A stretch of 59,249 bases of DNA from assembly GCF_014653945.1 (NCBI RefSeq), contig NZ_BNAU01000014.1, positions 1-59,249 on the forward strand, read 5' to 3'. How positions within the stretch are numbered: position 1 is the first letter of the stretch; each line of letters starts with the position of its first letter. The translations under genes were made by a program, and so were the position numbers. Source of the stretch: Amycolatopsis deserti (lineage in GTDB: Bacteria > Actinomycetota > Actinomycetes > Mycobacteriales > Pseudonocardiaceae). Below the pieces are notes generated by a model. It was not told where the DNA came from and searched no databases. It saw only the letters and a program-made list of their open reading frames with translations. Shown here piece by piece: positions 42,487 through 49,621 of this stretch.

Positions 42487-42950
42487 TACCAACTACCAGC
42501 CGGGCGGTGCCGCAGGTACCGGAAGGTCCACGGAAGCACCGCGAGCACGAACACGAGCGGCCCGCCGACCGCCGCGCCGACCCGCACGAACGCGTCGTCG
42601 GGCGCGAAGCGGAACATGGCCGCGAAGAAGTCCCCGAAGTAGCCGGGGTAGAGCAGGACCGGCTCGCAGATCACCGCGGCGACCGCGAGCAGCCCGCCGA
42701 CCAGCAGCAACACCGCGCCGGCGACCGCGCGGAAGAACGTGGTCAGCGCACCGGCCAGCAGGACCAGCGCGGCCGCCGAGTAGATGCCCAGGACGCCGCG
42801 CACCTTGCCGTCCATGCCCGCGAAGCCGTAGTCGACGAAGAACTTCAACGGCAGGTAGCCGAGCAGCCCGGCCAGCACCAGGCCGACCACGCCGGCGAGG
42901 ATCGCGGTGGTCCCGTTGGGGCGCGGCTCGTGGCCGTTTCGACTCGTCAC
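42486..42950 (-). CDS. Four-helix membrane protein, unknown (partner of the next gene)
   Basis: 154 aa. Hydrophobic segments are ILAGVVGLVLAGLLGYLPL, VLGIYSAAALVLLAGALTTF, AGAVLLLVGGLLAVAAVI and VGGPLVFVLAVLPWTF. A polar, externally placed loop lies around CEPVLLYPGYFGDFFAAMF. GTG start at 42950. Its stop overlaps the start of the second membrane gene, giving a two-gene operon. No function can be assigned. Confidence 0.72.
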   Translation of the reverse strand: MTSRNGHEPRPNGTTAILAGVVGLVLAGLLGYLPLKFFVDYGFAGMDGKVRGVLGIYSAAALVLLAGALTTFFRAVAGAVLLLVGGLLAVAAVICEPVLLYPGYFGDFFAAMFRFAPDDAFVRVGAAVGGPLVFVLAVLPWTFRYLRHRPAGSW

Positions 42951-43023
42951 AGCGCTCCCGGGGAAATCGGACGTTTTCGGCGCTCACCCTAGCGGCGTTC
43001 CCAGCGCGCGGACATCAACTGGG

Positions 43024-43063
43024 AAAAAGACGATGCCCCCGGCGCGGGGCCGGGGGCATCGTC
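43024..43063 (-). terminator. Intrinsic terminator of the Pra-like gene
   Basis: GACGATGCCCCCGGC (43029-43043) and GCCGGGGGCATCGTC (43049-43063) form a perfect 15-bp stem with a 5-base loop. On the minus strand it is followed by a T run (AAAAA at 43024-43028 on the plus strand). It lies 18 bp beyond the stop of the Pra-like gene. Confidence 0.92.
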
Positions 43064-43080
43064 TCGTCGAGTTCAGCCGG

Positions 43081-44448
43081 TCACCACTGCTGCGGCGGCT
43101 GACCGGGCTGGCCGTACTGGCCGGGCTGCTGCGGCGGCTGGCCGTACTGACCCGGCTGCTGCCCGTACTGACCGGGCTGCCCGTAGCCGGGCTGCTGGCC
43201 GTACTGGCCGGGCTGGCCGTAGCCGGGCTGCTGGCCGGGCTGGCCGTACTGGCCGGGCTGCGGGAAGCCACCGCTCTGCGGGTTCGGCCCGCCCGGCTGC
43301 CCGTACTGCGGCTGGCCGTGGGGCTGGCCGTGCTGCGGCTGACCGAACTGACCGGGCTGCCCCGGCTGCGGGAAACCACCGCTCTGGGGGCCACCGGAAC
43401 CACCGGGGCCGCCGAAGCCACCCTGGCCACCCTGCTGGCCGGCACCATCGCCGAGGCCGACGAACTGCTTCGTCGCCGGGACCACGCCGAGCACGCCGAT
43501 CGCCAGCACCACGATGCCGAAGATCAGCTGCGCGACCGGGATGCCCGGGATGTCGGAGGCGCCCTCCGGCATCGAGGCCATGATCAGGATGCCGAACAGC
43601 AGCATCAGGAAGCCGCCGACGGCCGTCACGATCGGGGCGATCTTCTTCAGCGCCGGGCTCAGCTTGTTCGCCAGCGCGATCAGGACGCCACCGGCCAGCG
43701 CCGCGAGGCCGCCGACCGCAAGCATGATCATGTAGAACCAGAGCAGGCCCGGGCTGGGCAGCCCGAAATCCTCCGCCTGGTCCTTGATCGAGTCGTAGGC
43801 GTCGGAGTAGTCGGCGACGTCACCGAAGTCGATCAGCGCGAAGATCAGGCCGAGCAGGCCGAGCAGCGCGGCGAGACCACCGGCGATCCAGCCGAAGAGC
43901 TGGTTGTTGCCGCCGGCGCCACCGCCCTGCTGGGGGTAGCCCGGCGCGCCGAAGCCCTGCGGCTGGCCGAAACCACCCGACGGCGGGCCGTAGCCCTGCG
44001 GCGGCTGGCCGTAGGGGCCCGGCTGCTGCTGCCCGAACCCGGGCTGCTGCTGGCCGAATCCCTGCTGTCCGTAGCCCTGCTGTCCGTAGCCCTGCTGGGG
44101 GTTGACCGCACTGGGGTTGTCCGCGGCGCTCGGCGGCGGCGAGTACGGGATGGCCGGCGGCTGGGAGCCCGGGGGCACCAGCTGCGTCGACTCCGCGCCC
44201 GGCTGATCACCCGGGCCGACCTTCTGCGTGGCGTTGGGGTCGCCACCGGGCTGGACCACCTGGGTCGGCTCCGCGGTCTCGCCGAACGAACCGCCCTCGG
44301 ACGGCTGCTGCGACTGGCCGGGCTGCACGACCTGGGTCGGCTCCGAGGAGCCGAACGGGTTGTCTGGCTGCTGCTGGGGACCGCTCGGCGGGCCCTGAGG
44401 CGGCTGACCGCCACCCCACGGCTGGTTCGGCGGCTGCGGAGCGCTCAT
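43081..44448 (-). CDS. Pro/Gln-rich membrane protein (Pra-like)
   Basis: 455 aa. Residues 1-190 are low-complexity Pro/Gln/Gly (repeated PTQVVQPG and QQGYGQQ-like units). Four membrane helices follow (LFGWIAGGLAALLGLLGLIF, WFYMIMLAVGGLAALAGGVL, TAVGGFLMLLFGILIMA and VAQLIFGIVVLAIGVLG). The C-terminal ~115 residues are a Gly-Gln-Pro-Tyr repeat tail (GQPGQYGQ units). It is the positional equivalent of the mycobacterial proline-rich antigen homologue beside cbs. The ATG at 44448 is chosen over a longer frame. The repeats are encoded by imperfect tandem DNA repeats at about 43090-43400. Role unknown; tails like this often mediate assembly. Confidence 0.85.
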   Translation of the reverse strand: MSAPQPPNQPWGGGQPPQGPPSGPQQQPDNPFGSSEPTQVVQPGQSQQPSEGGSFGETAEPTQVVQPGGDPNATQKVGPGDQPGAESTQLVPPGSQPPAIPYSPPPSAADNPSAVNPQQGYGQQGYGQQGFGQQQPGFGQQQPGPYGQPPQGYGPPSGGFGQPQGFGAPGYPQQGGGAGGNNQLFGWIAGGLAALLGLLGLIFALIDFGDVADYSDAYDSIKDQAEDFGLPSPGLLWFYMIMLAVGGLAALAGGVLIALANKLSPALKKIAPIVTAVGGFLMLLFGILIMASMPEGASDIPGIPVAQLIFGIVVLAIGVLGVVPATKQFVGLGDGAGQQGGQGGFGGPGGSGGPQSGGFPQPGQPGQFGQPQHGQPHGQPQYGQPGGPNPQSGGFPQPGQYGQPGQQPGYGQPGQYGQQPGYGQPGQYGQQPGQYGQPPQQPGQYGQPGQPPQQW

Positions 44449-44576
44449 GTGGGTCTTGAACCCCCTCGAGAGGACTGACAGTGCGAATTCACGTTGATCT
44501 GGGTGGGCCACACGCTATCGGATACCGGTCATAGACGCTCGTAACGCCCCGACGGTTCCGCGCGATGAAACCCGGT

Positions 44577-45947
44577 TCAGCGTCCGGCGAGGTAGCCCAG
44601 CAGGTCGTGCCTGGTCAGCACGCCGGCCGGCTTGCCGTCGACCAGGACGAGCGCCCCGTCGGCGTTGGACAGCGCCTTCATCGCCGCCCCGACGCCCTCG
44701 CTCGCGCCGATGGTCGGCAGCGGCGGCGACATGTGCTTGTCCAGGCGGTCGGCGAGCTGGGCCTTCCCGGTGAACAGGGCCTCCAGCAGCTCCCGCTCGT
44801 TGACGGCGCCGACCACCTCGGCGGCCATCACCGGCGGCTCGGCGCTGACCACCGGCATCTGGCTGACGTCGAACTCGGACAGGATCGCGACGGCCTCGGC
44901 GACCGTCTCGTTCGGGTGGGTGTGGACCAGGTCGGGCAGCGAGCCGGTCTTGGCGCGCAGCACGTCGCCGACGGTGGCGCCGGAGGAGTCCGGCGGCAGG
45001 AAGCCGTAGCCGGCCATCCACTGGTCGTTGAAGACCTTGCCCAGGTAGCCGCGGCCGCCGTCGGGCAGCAGCACCACGATGACGTCGTCCGGGCCGAGCC
45101 GCTCGGCGAGCTTGAGCGCGGCCGCGACCGCCATGCCGCACGAGCCGCCGACCAGCAGGCCCTCTTCGAGCGCGAGGCGGCGGGTGGTGGCGAAGGACTC
45201 GGCGTCGGAGACGGCGATGATCTCGTCGGCGATGCCCCGGTCGTAGGTGTCCGGCCAGAAGTCCTCGCCGACGCCTTCGACCAGATAGGGGCGGCCGGTG
45301 CCGCCGGAGTAGACCGAGCCCTCGGGGTCGGCGCCGATGACCTTGACCTTGCCCTCCGACGCTTCCTTGAGGTAGCGGCCGGTGCCGGAGATCGTGCCGC
45401 CGGTGCCCACGCCCGCGACGAAGTGCGTGATCTTGCCCTCGGTCTGCCGCCAGATCTCGGGGCCGGTCGAGTGGTAGTGGCTGGCCGGGTTCTCCTTGTT
45501 GGCGTACTGGTTGGGCTTCCAGGCGCCCTCGATCTCGGCGACCAGCCGGTCGGAGACCGAGTAGTAGGAGTCCGGGTGCTCGGGCGGGACGGCCGTCGGG
45601 CACACCACGACGCGGGCGCCGTAGGCCTTGAGCACGTTGCGCTTGTCCTCGCTCACCTTGTCCGGGCAGACGAAGACGCACTTGTAGCCCTTGCGCTGGG
45701 CGACCATCGCCAGGCCGACGCCGGTGTTGCCGGAGGTCGGCTCGACGATCGTGCCGCCGGGCTTGAGCTCGCCCGACGCCTCGGCGGCTTCGACCATCCG
45801 CAGCGCGATGCGGTCCTTCACGCTGCCGCCCGGGTTGAAGTACTCCACCTTCGCCAGCACGAGCGGCGCCAGGCCCTCGGTGAGGGAGTTCAGCTTGACC
45901 AGCGGGGTGTCGCCCACGAGGTCGACGATGTGCTCGACGTAGTCCAC
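44577..45947 (-). CDS. cbs: Cystathionine beta-synthase
   Basis: Condenses homocysteine (or an activated serine) to cystathionine. 456 aa. The PLP lysine K44 lies in YFNPGGSVKDRIAL, and the substrate loop is EPTSGNTGVGLAMVAQRKGY. VCPTAVPPEHPDSYYSVSDR and LVGGSCGMAVAAALKLAE are very like mycobacterial Cbs. The last ~125 residues are a CBS-domain pair (SQMPVVSAEPPVMAAEVVGA onward) that can bind adenosyl ligands. The GTG at 45947 (VDYVEHIVDLVGDTPLVKL) is the family start; the open frame upstream is not homologous. Confidence 0.96.
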   Translation of the reverse strand: MDYVEHIVDLVGDTPLVKLNSLTEGLAPLVLAKVEYFNPGGSVKDRIALRMVEAAEASGELKPGGTIVEPTSGNTGVGLAMVAQRKGYKCVFVCPDKVSEDKRNVLKAYGARVVVCPTAVPPEHPDSYYSVSDRLVAEIEGAWKPNQYANKENPASHYHSTGPEIWRQTEGKITHFVAGVGTGGTISGTGRYLKEASEGKVKVIGADPEGSVYSGGTGRPYLVEGVGEDFWPDTYDRGIADEIIAVSDAESFATTRRLALEEGLLVGGSCGMAVAAALKLAERLGPDDVIVVLLPDGGRGYLGKVFNDQWMAGYGFLPPDSSGATVGDVLRAKTGSLPDLVHTHPNETVAEAVAILSEFDVSQMPVVSAEPPVMAAEVVGAVNERELLEALFTGKAQLADRLDKHMSPPLPTIGASEGVGAAMKALSNADGALVLVDGKPAGVLTRHDLLGYLAGR

Positions 45948-46021
45948 ACCGATGAGGCTAGTCGCGCGGAGCGCGTCCGTTGAGGGTGGTGGTGGGCTGG
46001 CGGGCGGGACCTCGACGAGTA

Positions 46022-46259
46022 ATGCCCAAGTTGGGGTTGACCTCCGAGGCCCGCTGGCTGCGGCTCCTGCCCGCCCGGATGCCCGGCGCGTTCCAGGGGC
46101 TGCCCGGCCAATCCGCCTACAACCGCGTTGCCGCTGGTCAAGCTGATGGCCATCTGCGACCACGAACCCCGCCTGCTCACCGAACGACCCGGCCTGCTGA
46201 TCATCGCCGACGCCACCGGCCAACCCATCACCCGCTCCCTGACCGCCTACGACCACTGA
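46022..46259 (+). pseudogene. Remnant of an IS982-family transposase
   Basis: One frame reads LGLTSEARWLRLL and GLPGQSAYNR, the N-terminal wording of IS982 transposases (TSEARWL, LPGQSGYN). After a +1 shift near 46130 the text continues as CDHEPRLLTERPGLLIIADA, the later catalytic-domain wording, and stops at 46257. The DDE core between the two blocks is missing. About 80 of ~290 residues survive. No terminal inverted repeats were found. Confidence 0.75.
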
Positions 46260-46379
46260 CCGAGCTACGCACAACTCGTCTGGACGTGGCAGTCGTCGCT
46301 CAGGGGTTTGACCGCGCGCTCCCAGGGTGCAGGATGTGGGTAAGCACGCGCTTAGCCCGACCCGAAGGAGTGTCCCGCC

Positions 46380-47600
46380 ATGCCTGAAGCCGTGATCGTC
46401 TCAGCCGCGCGTTCCCCGATCGGCCGTGCCGGGAAGGGTTCGCTGGTGAGCATGCGGCCGGACGACCTGGCCGTCCAGATGGTCCGCGCCGCCCTGGACA
46501 AGGTGCCGCAGCTGGACCCGAAGGACATCGACGACCTCATGCTCGGCTGCGGCCTGCCCGGCGGTGAGTCGGGCTTCAACATGGGCCGCGCCGTCGCGGT
46601 CCAGCTCGGCTACGACCACCTGCCCGGCTGCACCATCACCCGCTACTGCTCGTCCAGCCTGCAGACCACCCGGATGGCGCTGCACGCGATCAAGGCCGGC
46701 GAGGGTGACGTCTTCATCTCCGCCGGGGTGGAGACGGTGTCGCGGTTCGCCAAGGGCAGCTCGGACTCCTGGCCCGACACGCACAACCCGATCTTCGCCG
46801 ACGCCGAGGCGCGCACCGCGAAGACCGCGGCCGAGGGCAGCGACACCTGGGTGGACCCGCGGGAGAACGGCGAGCTGCCCGACGTCTACATCGCGATGGG
46901 CCAGACCGCGGAGAACCTCGCCCGGCTGAAGAACGTCTCCCGCGAGGAGATGGACGAGTTCGGCGTGCGGTCGCAGAACCTGGCCGAGAAGGCCATCGCC
47001 GACGGGTTCTGGGCCAAGGACATCACGCCGGTCACCCTGCCCGACGGCACGGTCGTGTCGAAGGACGACGGCCCGCGCGCGGGCGTGACGATCGAGGGCG
47101 TGTCCGGCCTGAAGCCGGTGTTCCGCCCCGACGGCCGGGTCACCGCCGGCAACTGCTGCCCGCTCAACGACGGCGCCGCCGCGCTGGTGATCATGTCCGA
47201 CACGAAGGCGAAGCAGCTCGGCATCACGCCGCTGGCGCGGGTCGTGTCGACCGGCGTGTCCGGCCTGTCGCCGGAGATCATGGGTTACGGCCCGGTCGAG
47301 GCGTCGCAGCGCGCGCTGGCCCGCGCCGGGATGTCGATCGGCGACATCGACCTGGTCGAGATCAACGAGGCGTTCGCCGCGCAGGTCATCCCGTCCTACA
47401 AGGACCTGGGCATCGACATCGAGCGGCTGAACGTCAACGGCGGCGCGATCGCCGTGGGTCACCCGTTCGGCATGACCGGCGCCCGCATCACCTCGACGCT
47501 CATCAACTCGCTCCAGCACCACGACAAGCAGTTCGGCCTGGAGACGATGTGCGTCGGCGGCGGCCAGGGCATGGCGATGGTCATCGAGCGGCTCAGCTGA
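46380..47600 (+). CDS. fadA: Acetyl-CoA C-acyltransferase (thiolase)
   Basis: Thiolase of fatty-acid beta-oxidation or acetoacetyl-CoA metabolism. 406 aa. The acyl-accepting cysteine is C90 in TRYCSSSLQTTRMA. The second active-site block is NGGAIAVGHPFGMTGAR (His), and the third is MCVGGGQGMAMVIE (Cys). GAAGGAG lies 9 nt before the ATG, and a candidate promoter TTGACC-N16-CAGGAT spans 46309-46336. It corresponds to mycobacterial fadA3 near cbs. A clear terminator follows. Confidence 0.95.
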   Translation: MPEAVIVSAARSPIGRAGKGSLVSMRPDDLAVQMVRAALDKVPQLDPKDIDDLMLGCGLPGGESGFNMGRAVAVQLGYDHLPGCTITRYCSSSLQTTRMALHAIKAGEGDVFISAGVETVSRFAKGSSDSWPDTHNPIFADAEARTAKTAAEGSDTWVDPRENGELPDVYIAMGQTAENLARLKNVSREEMDEFGVRSQNLAEKAIADGFWAKDITPVTLPDGTVVSKDDGPRAGVTIEGVSGLKPVFRPDGRVTAGNCCPLNDGAAALVIMSDTKAKQLGITPLARVVSTGVSGLSPEIMGYGPVEASQRALARAGMSIGDIDLVEINEAFAAQVIPSYKDLGIDIERLNVNGGAIAVGHPFGMTGARITSTLINSLQHHDKQFGLETMCVGGGQGMAMVIERLS

Positions 47601-47611
47601 CCCTGGACACG

Positions 47612-47650
47612 GAGAAGGGGCCCGGTCGCGATGCGGCCGGGCCCCTTCTC
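47612..47650. terminator. Bidirectional terminator after fadA
   Basis: GAGAAGGGGCCCGG (47612-47625) pairs with CCGGGCCCCTTCTC (47637-47650) over 14 bp, and the loop can extend the stem further. It lies 12 bp after the fadA stop and 10 bp from the stop of the convergent gene. Confidence 0.88.
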
Positions 47651-47660
47651 GTGGCGTGGA

Positions 47661-48443
47661 TCAGGCGCTGGCGCCGTTCTTCGCGACCGCGCACATGGTC
47701 GTGGCGGGCTCGGAGTAGGTGACCGCGCCGTCGATTTCGAGGCCTTCGCAGGCGGCCTGGTCGGCCTGGCCGGCGACGATCTTGAGGAACTCGATCTCGG
47801 CCGTCGGGTCGGTGCACGGGACCCGCTTGTAGCCGTCGGTCGAGGAGGTCACGTTGGCGAAGCAGTCGCCGTCGTGCGCGTTGATCATCAGGCAGAGCTT
47901 GTAGTCGCCGCGCCCGCTGACGCTGTACTCGTCGTAGTCGCCGGTGGGGCAGTTGTCGGACGCGTTGTCCAGCTTGACCGCGATCTTGACGTTCGCGTTC
48001 TGGTCGCCGCAGTCGATCTTCGTCGGCTCGTCGCCGTTGGTGGTGAACTCGGTGACCTGCAGGCAGTCGCCGACCGAAGCGGACGCCGGGGACTTCATGA
48101 ACCCGACGACGGCGCCGATCACGACCCCGATCACGACGATCGGGATCACGATCATCAGCCACACCGGGAAGCGCCGCTTCTGGGCGGGCTGGCCGGGCGG
48201 CGGGCCGAACGGCTGCCCCGGCGGCGGGCCGAACGCGCCCGGCTGGCCGGGCTGTCCCGGCGGCGGGAAGGCCGGCGGGGCGCCCGCGGGCTGTCCGGGC
48301 GGCGGCCCGAACTGGCCGGGCTGACCGGCCTGCCCGGGAGGCGGGCCGAACGCGCCGGGAGCGCCCTGGTTGCCGGCGGGCGGCTGGTTGCCGAACGGCG
48401 CCGGCTGCCCTCCAGGCGCAGCCGGCGGTGGGGGGACGCTCAC
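47661..48443 (-). CDS. LppU/SCO3897-like membrane-anchored protein
   Basis: 260 aa. Residues 1-88 are Pro/Gly/Gln-rich with repeated FGPPPGQP units. A basic cluster (QKRRF) and one membrane helix (WLMIVIPIVVIGVVIGAVVG) follow. The extracytoplasmic domain (about 120-260) starts SVGDCLQVTEF and has eight cysteines, probably four disulphides. The VGDC motif recalls the LppU/SCO3897 family of actinobacterial surface proteins. GTG start at 48443. Function unknown. Confidence 0.78.
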   Translation of the reverse strand: MSVPPPPAAPGGQPAPFGNQPPAGNQGAPGAFGPPPGQAGQPGQFGPPPGQPAGAPPAFPPPGQPGQPGAFGPPPGQPFGPPPGQPAQKRRFPVWLMIVIPIVVIGVVIGAVVGFMKSPASASVGDCLQVTEFTTNGDEPTKIDCGDQNANVKIAVKLDNASDNCPTGDYDEYSVSGRGDYKLCLMINAHDGDCFANVTSSTDGYKRVPCTDPTAEIEFLKIVAGQADQAACEGLEIDGAVTYSEPATTMCAVAKNGASA

Positions 48444-48540
48444 ACGAACCTCACAGATGTAAACGAGACAGTAGTGCCCGTATCCAACACTGCGTAGTCA
48501 AGATGACGATCACCGCCCCACCGAAAGGGTGACGACATGA

Positions 48541-48577
48541 CAAAAGGACACCCGGCCAGTGACCGGGTGTCCTTTTG
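48541..48577. terminator. Terminator after the Bax inhibitor-1 gene
   Basis: CAAAAGGACACCCGG (48541-48555) and CCGGGTGTCCTTTTG (48563-48577) form a perfect 15-bp stem with a 7-base loop. The stem ends contain A4/T4, so either strand gives a partial U run. Confidence 0.9.
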
Positions 48578-48595
48578 CGAGGGAACTTCGAGGCG

Positions 48596-49432
48596 CTAGT
48601 CGTTCTGCAGGTACGACAGCAGGCGCAGGATCTCCAGGTAGAGCCAGACCAGGGTGGTCATCAGGCCGAACGCGGCGAACCACGCCCACTTGGCCGGCAT
48701 GCCCGCCCGGATCATCTGGTCCGCCATGTCGAAGTCGAGCAGGAAGTTGAACGCCGCGACGCCGATCACGACCAGGCTGAAGATGATCGCGAGCGCGCCG
48801 CCGTCCCGCAGGCCCATGTTGACGCCGAACAGTCCCAGGACCAGGTTGGCGATCATCAGGATCGCGACACCGGCCGTCGCGCCGATGATCCACTTCGTGA
48901 GCTTCGGCGTGACCTTCACGGCGCCGGTCTTGTAGACCACCAGCATCGCGACGAAGACACCCGCCGTGCCCAGGATCGCCTGCAACGCGATGCCCGGGTA
49001 GATGAACTCGAAGAGCCCGGTGATGGCACCGAGGAACACACCCTCGGCCGCCGAGTACAGCAGCGTCATCGGGCCGCTCGGCTTCTGCCGGAAGATCATG
49101 ATCAGCGACAGCACCAGGCCGACGATCATGCCGCCGAGCATCAGCCCGAGCACCGGGCCGAGCGCGTTCGCGTCGGCCTGGGACTGGGCCCAGATCGCGG
49201 CGAGGACACCGGTGATCAGGGCGACGCCGAGGCTCATCCCGGTCTTGATGACAACGTCATCGACCGTCATCGGGCGTTCGGTGGCCGGCGCCTGCTGCGC
49301 GCCGTAGCCCGACGGCATCCCGTAACCGGGCATGCCCTGGGGCTGGTTGAAGCCTACGTTCGGCCCGTAGGAGCCGTATCCCGCGCCGCCGGTGGGCAAG
49401 TTGCGGAACGCTGGGTTGCTCGTGGAACGCAC
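48596..49432 (-). CDS. Bax inhibitor-1/YccA family membrane protein
   Basis: 278 aa. The N-terminal 55 residues are Gly/Tyr/Pro-rich and cytoplasmic. Seven membrane helices follow, including VIKTGMSLGVALITGVLAAI, SAAEGVFLGAITGLFEF and VALGAAFNFLLDFD-like VVIGVAAFNFLLDFD near the C-terminus, with the conserved acidic residues of the channel (DFDMADQMIRAG). The family forms pH-sensitive calcium leak channels. GTG start at 49432 with a strong AGGAGG 5 nt upstream. A structured ~85-bp leader separates it from the divergent SDR gene. Confidence 0.92.
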   Translation of the reverse strand: MRSTSNPAFRNLPTGGAGYGSYGPNVGFNQPQGMPGYGMPSGYGAQQAPATERPMTVDDVVIKTGMSLGVALITGVLAAIWAQSQADANALGPVLGLMLGGMIVGLVLSLIMIFRQKPSGPMTLLYSAAEGVFLGAITGLFEFIYPGIALQAILGTAGVFVAMLVVYKTGAVKVTPKLTKWIIGATAGVAILMIANLVLGLFGVNMGLRDGGALAIIFSLVVIGVAAFNFLLDFDMADQMIRAGMPAKWAWFAAFGLMTTLVWLYLEILRLLSYLQND

Positions 49433-49456
49433 CTGATCCTCCTGGATCTACTGGCA

Positions 49457-49519
49457 CCTGCATCAGGTTCAACGTCGGCAGCGCCCTGCCGGTTCCCGTC
49501 AAGTAAAGACGACTTTACT
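49457..49519. promoter_or_regulatory. Inverted repeats upstream of the Bax inhibitor-1 gene
   Basis: Three elements: CCTGCATCAGG (49457-49467), CGGCAG/CTGCCG (49476-49481 and 49486-49491) and AGTAAAGACGACTTTACT (49502-49519, a 7-bp inverted repeat). The last is strikingly AT-rich for this genome and looks like an operator. The first two would form small hairpins in the minus-strand leader. Confidence 0.5.
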
Positions 49520-49621
49520 CGCGCCCGGTGATCGTTTCGGGGACCCCGTGCACTATGACTGTGGTCACGGCGGCCCGGCCGGCGCACAATGCAGCCGGGC
49601 GACGACGCGGAGGGCAGGCAC

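Noticed and set aside
45948..46274. Longer start for cbs reaching 46274.
   Set aside because: The extension is antisense to the IS982 remnant and not homologous to Cbs; the family start is at 45947.
49444..49500. TPP riboswitch upstream of the Bax inhibitor-1 gene (minus-strand TTGAACCTGATGCAGG resembles the 3' half).
   Set aside because: The essential CTGAGA core and the paired 5' half are absent, and the gene has no thiamine link.
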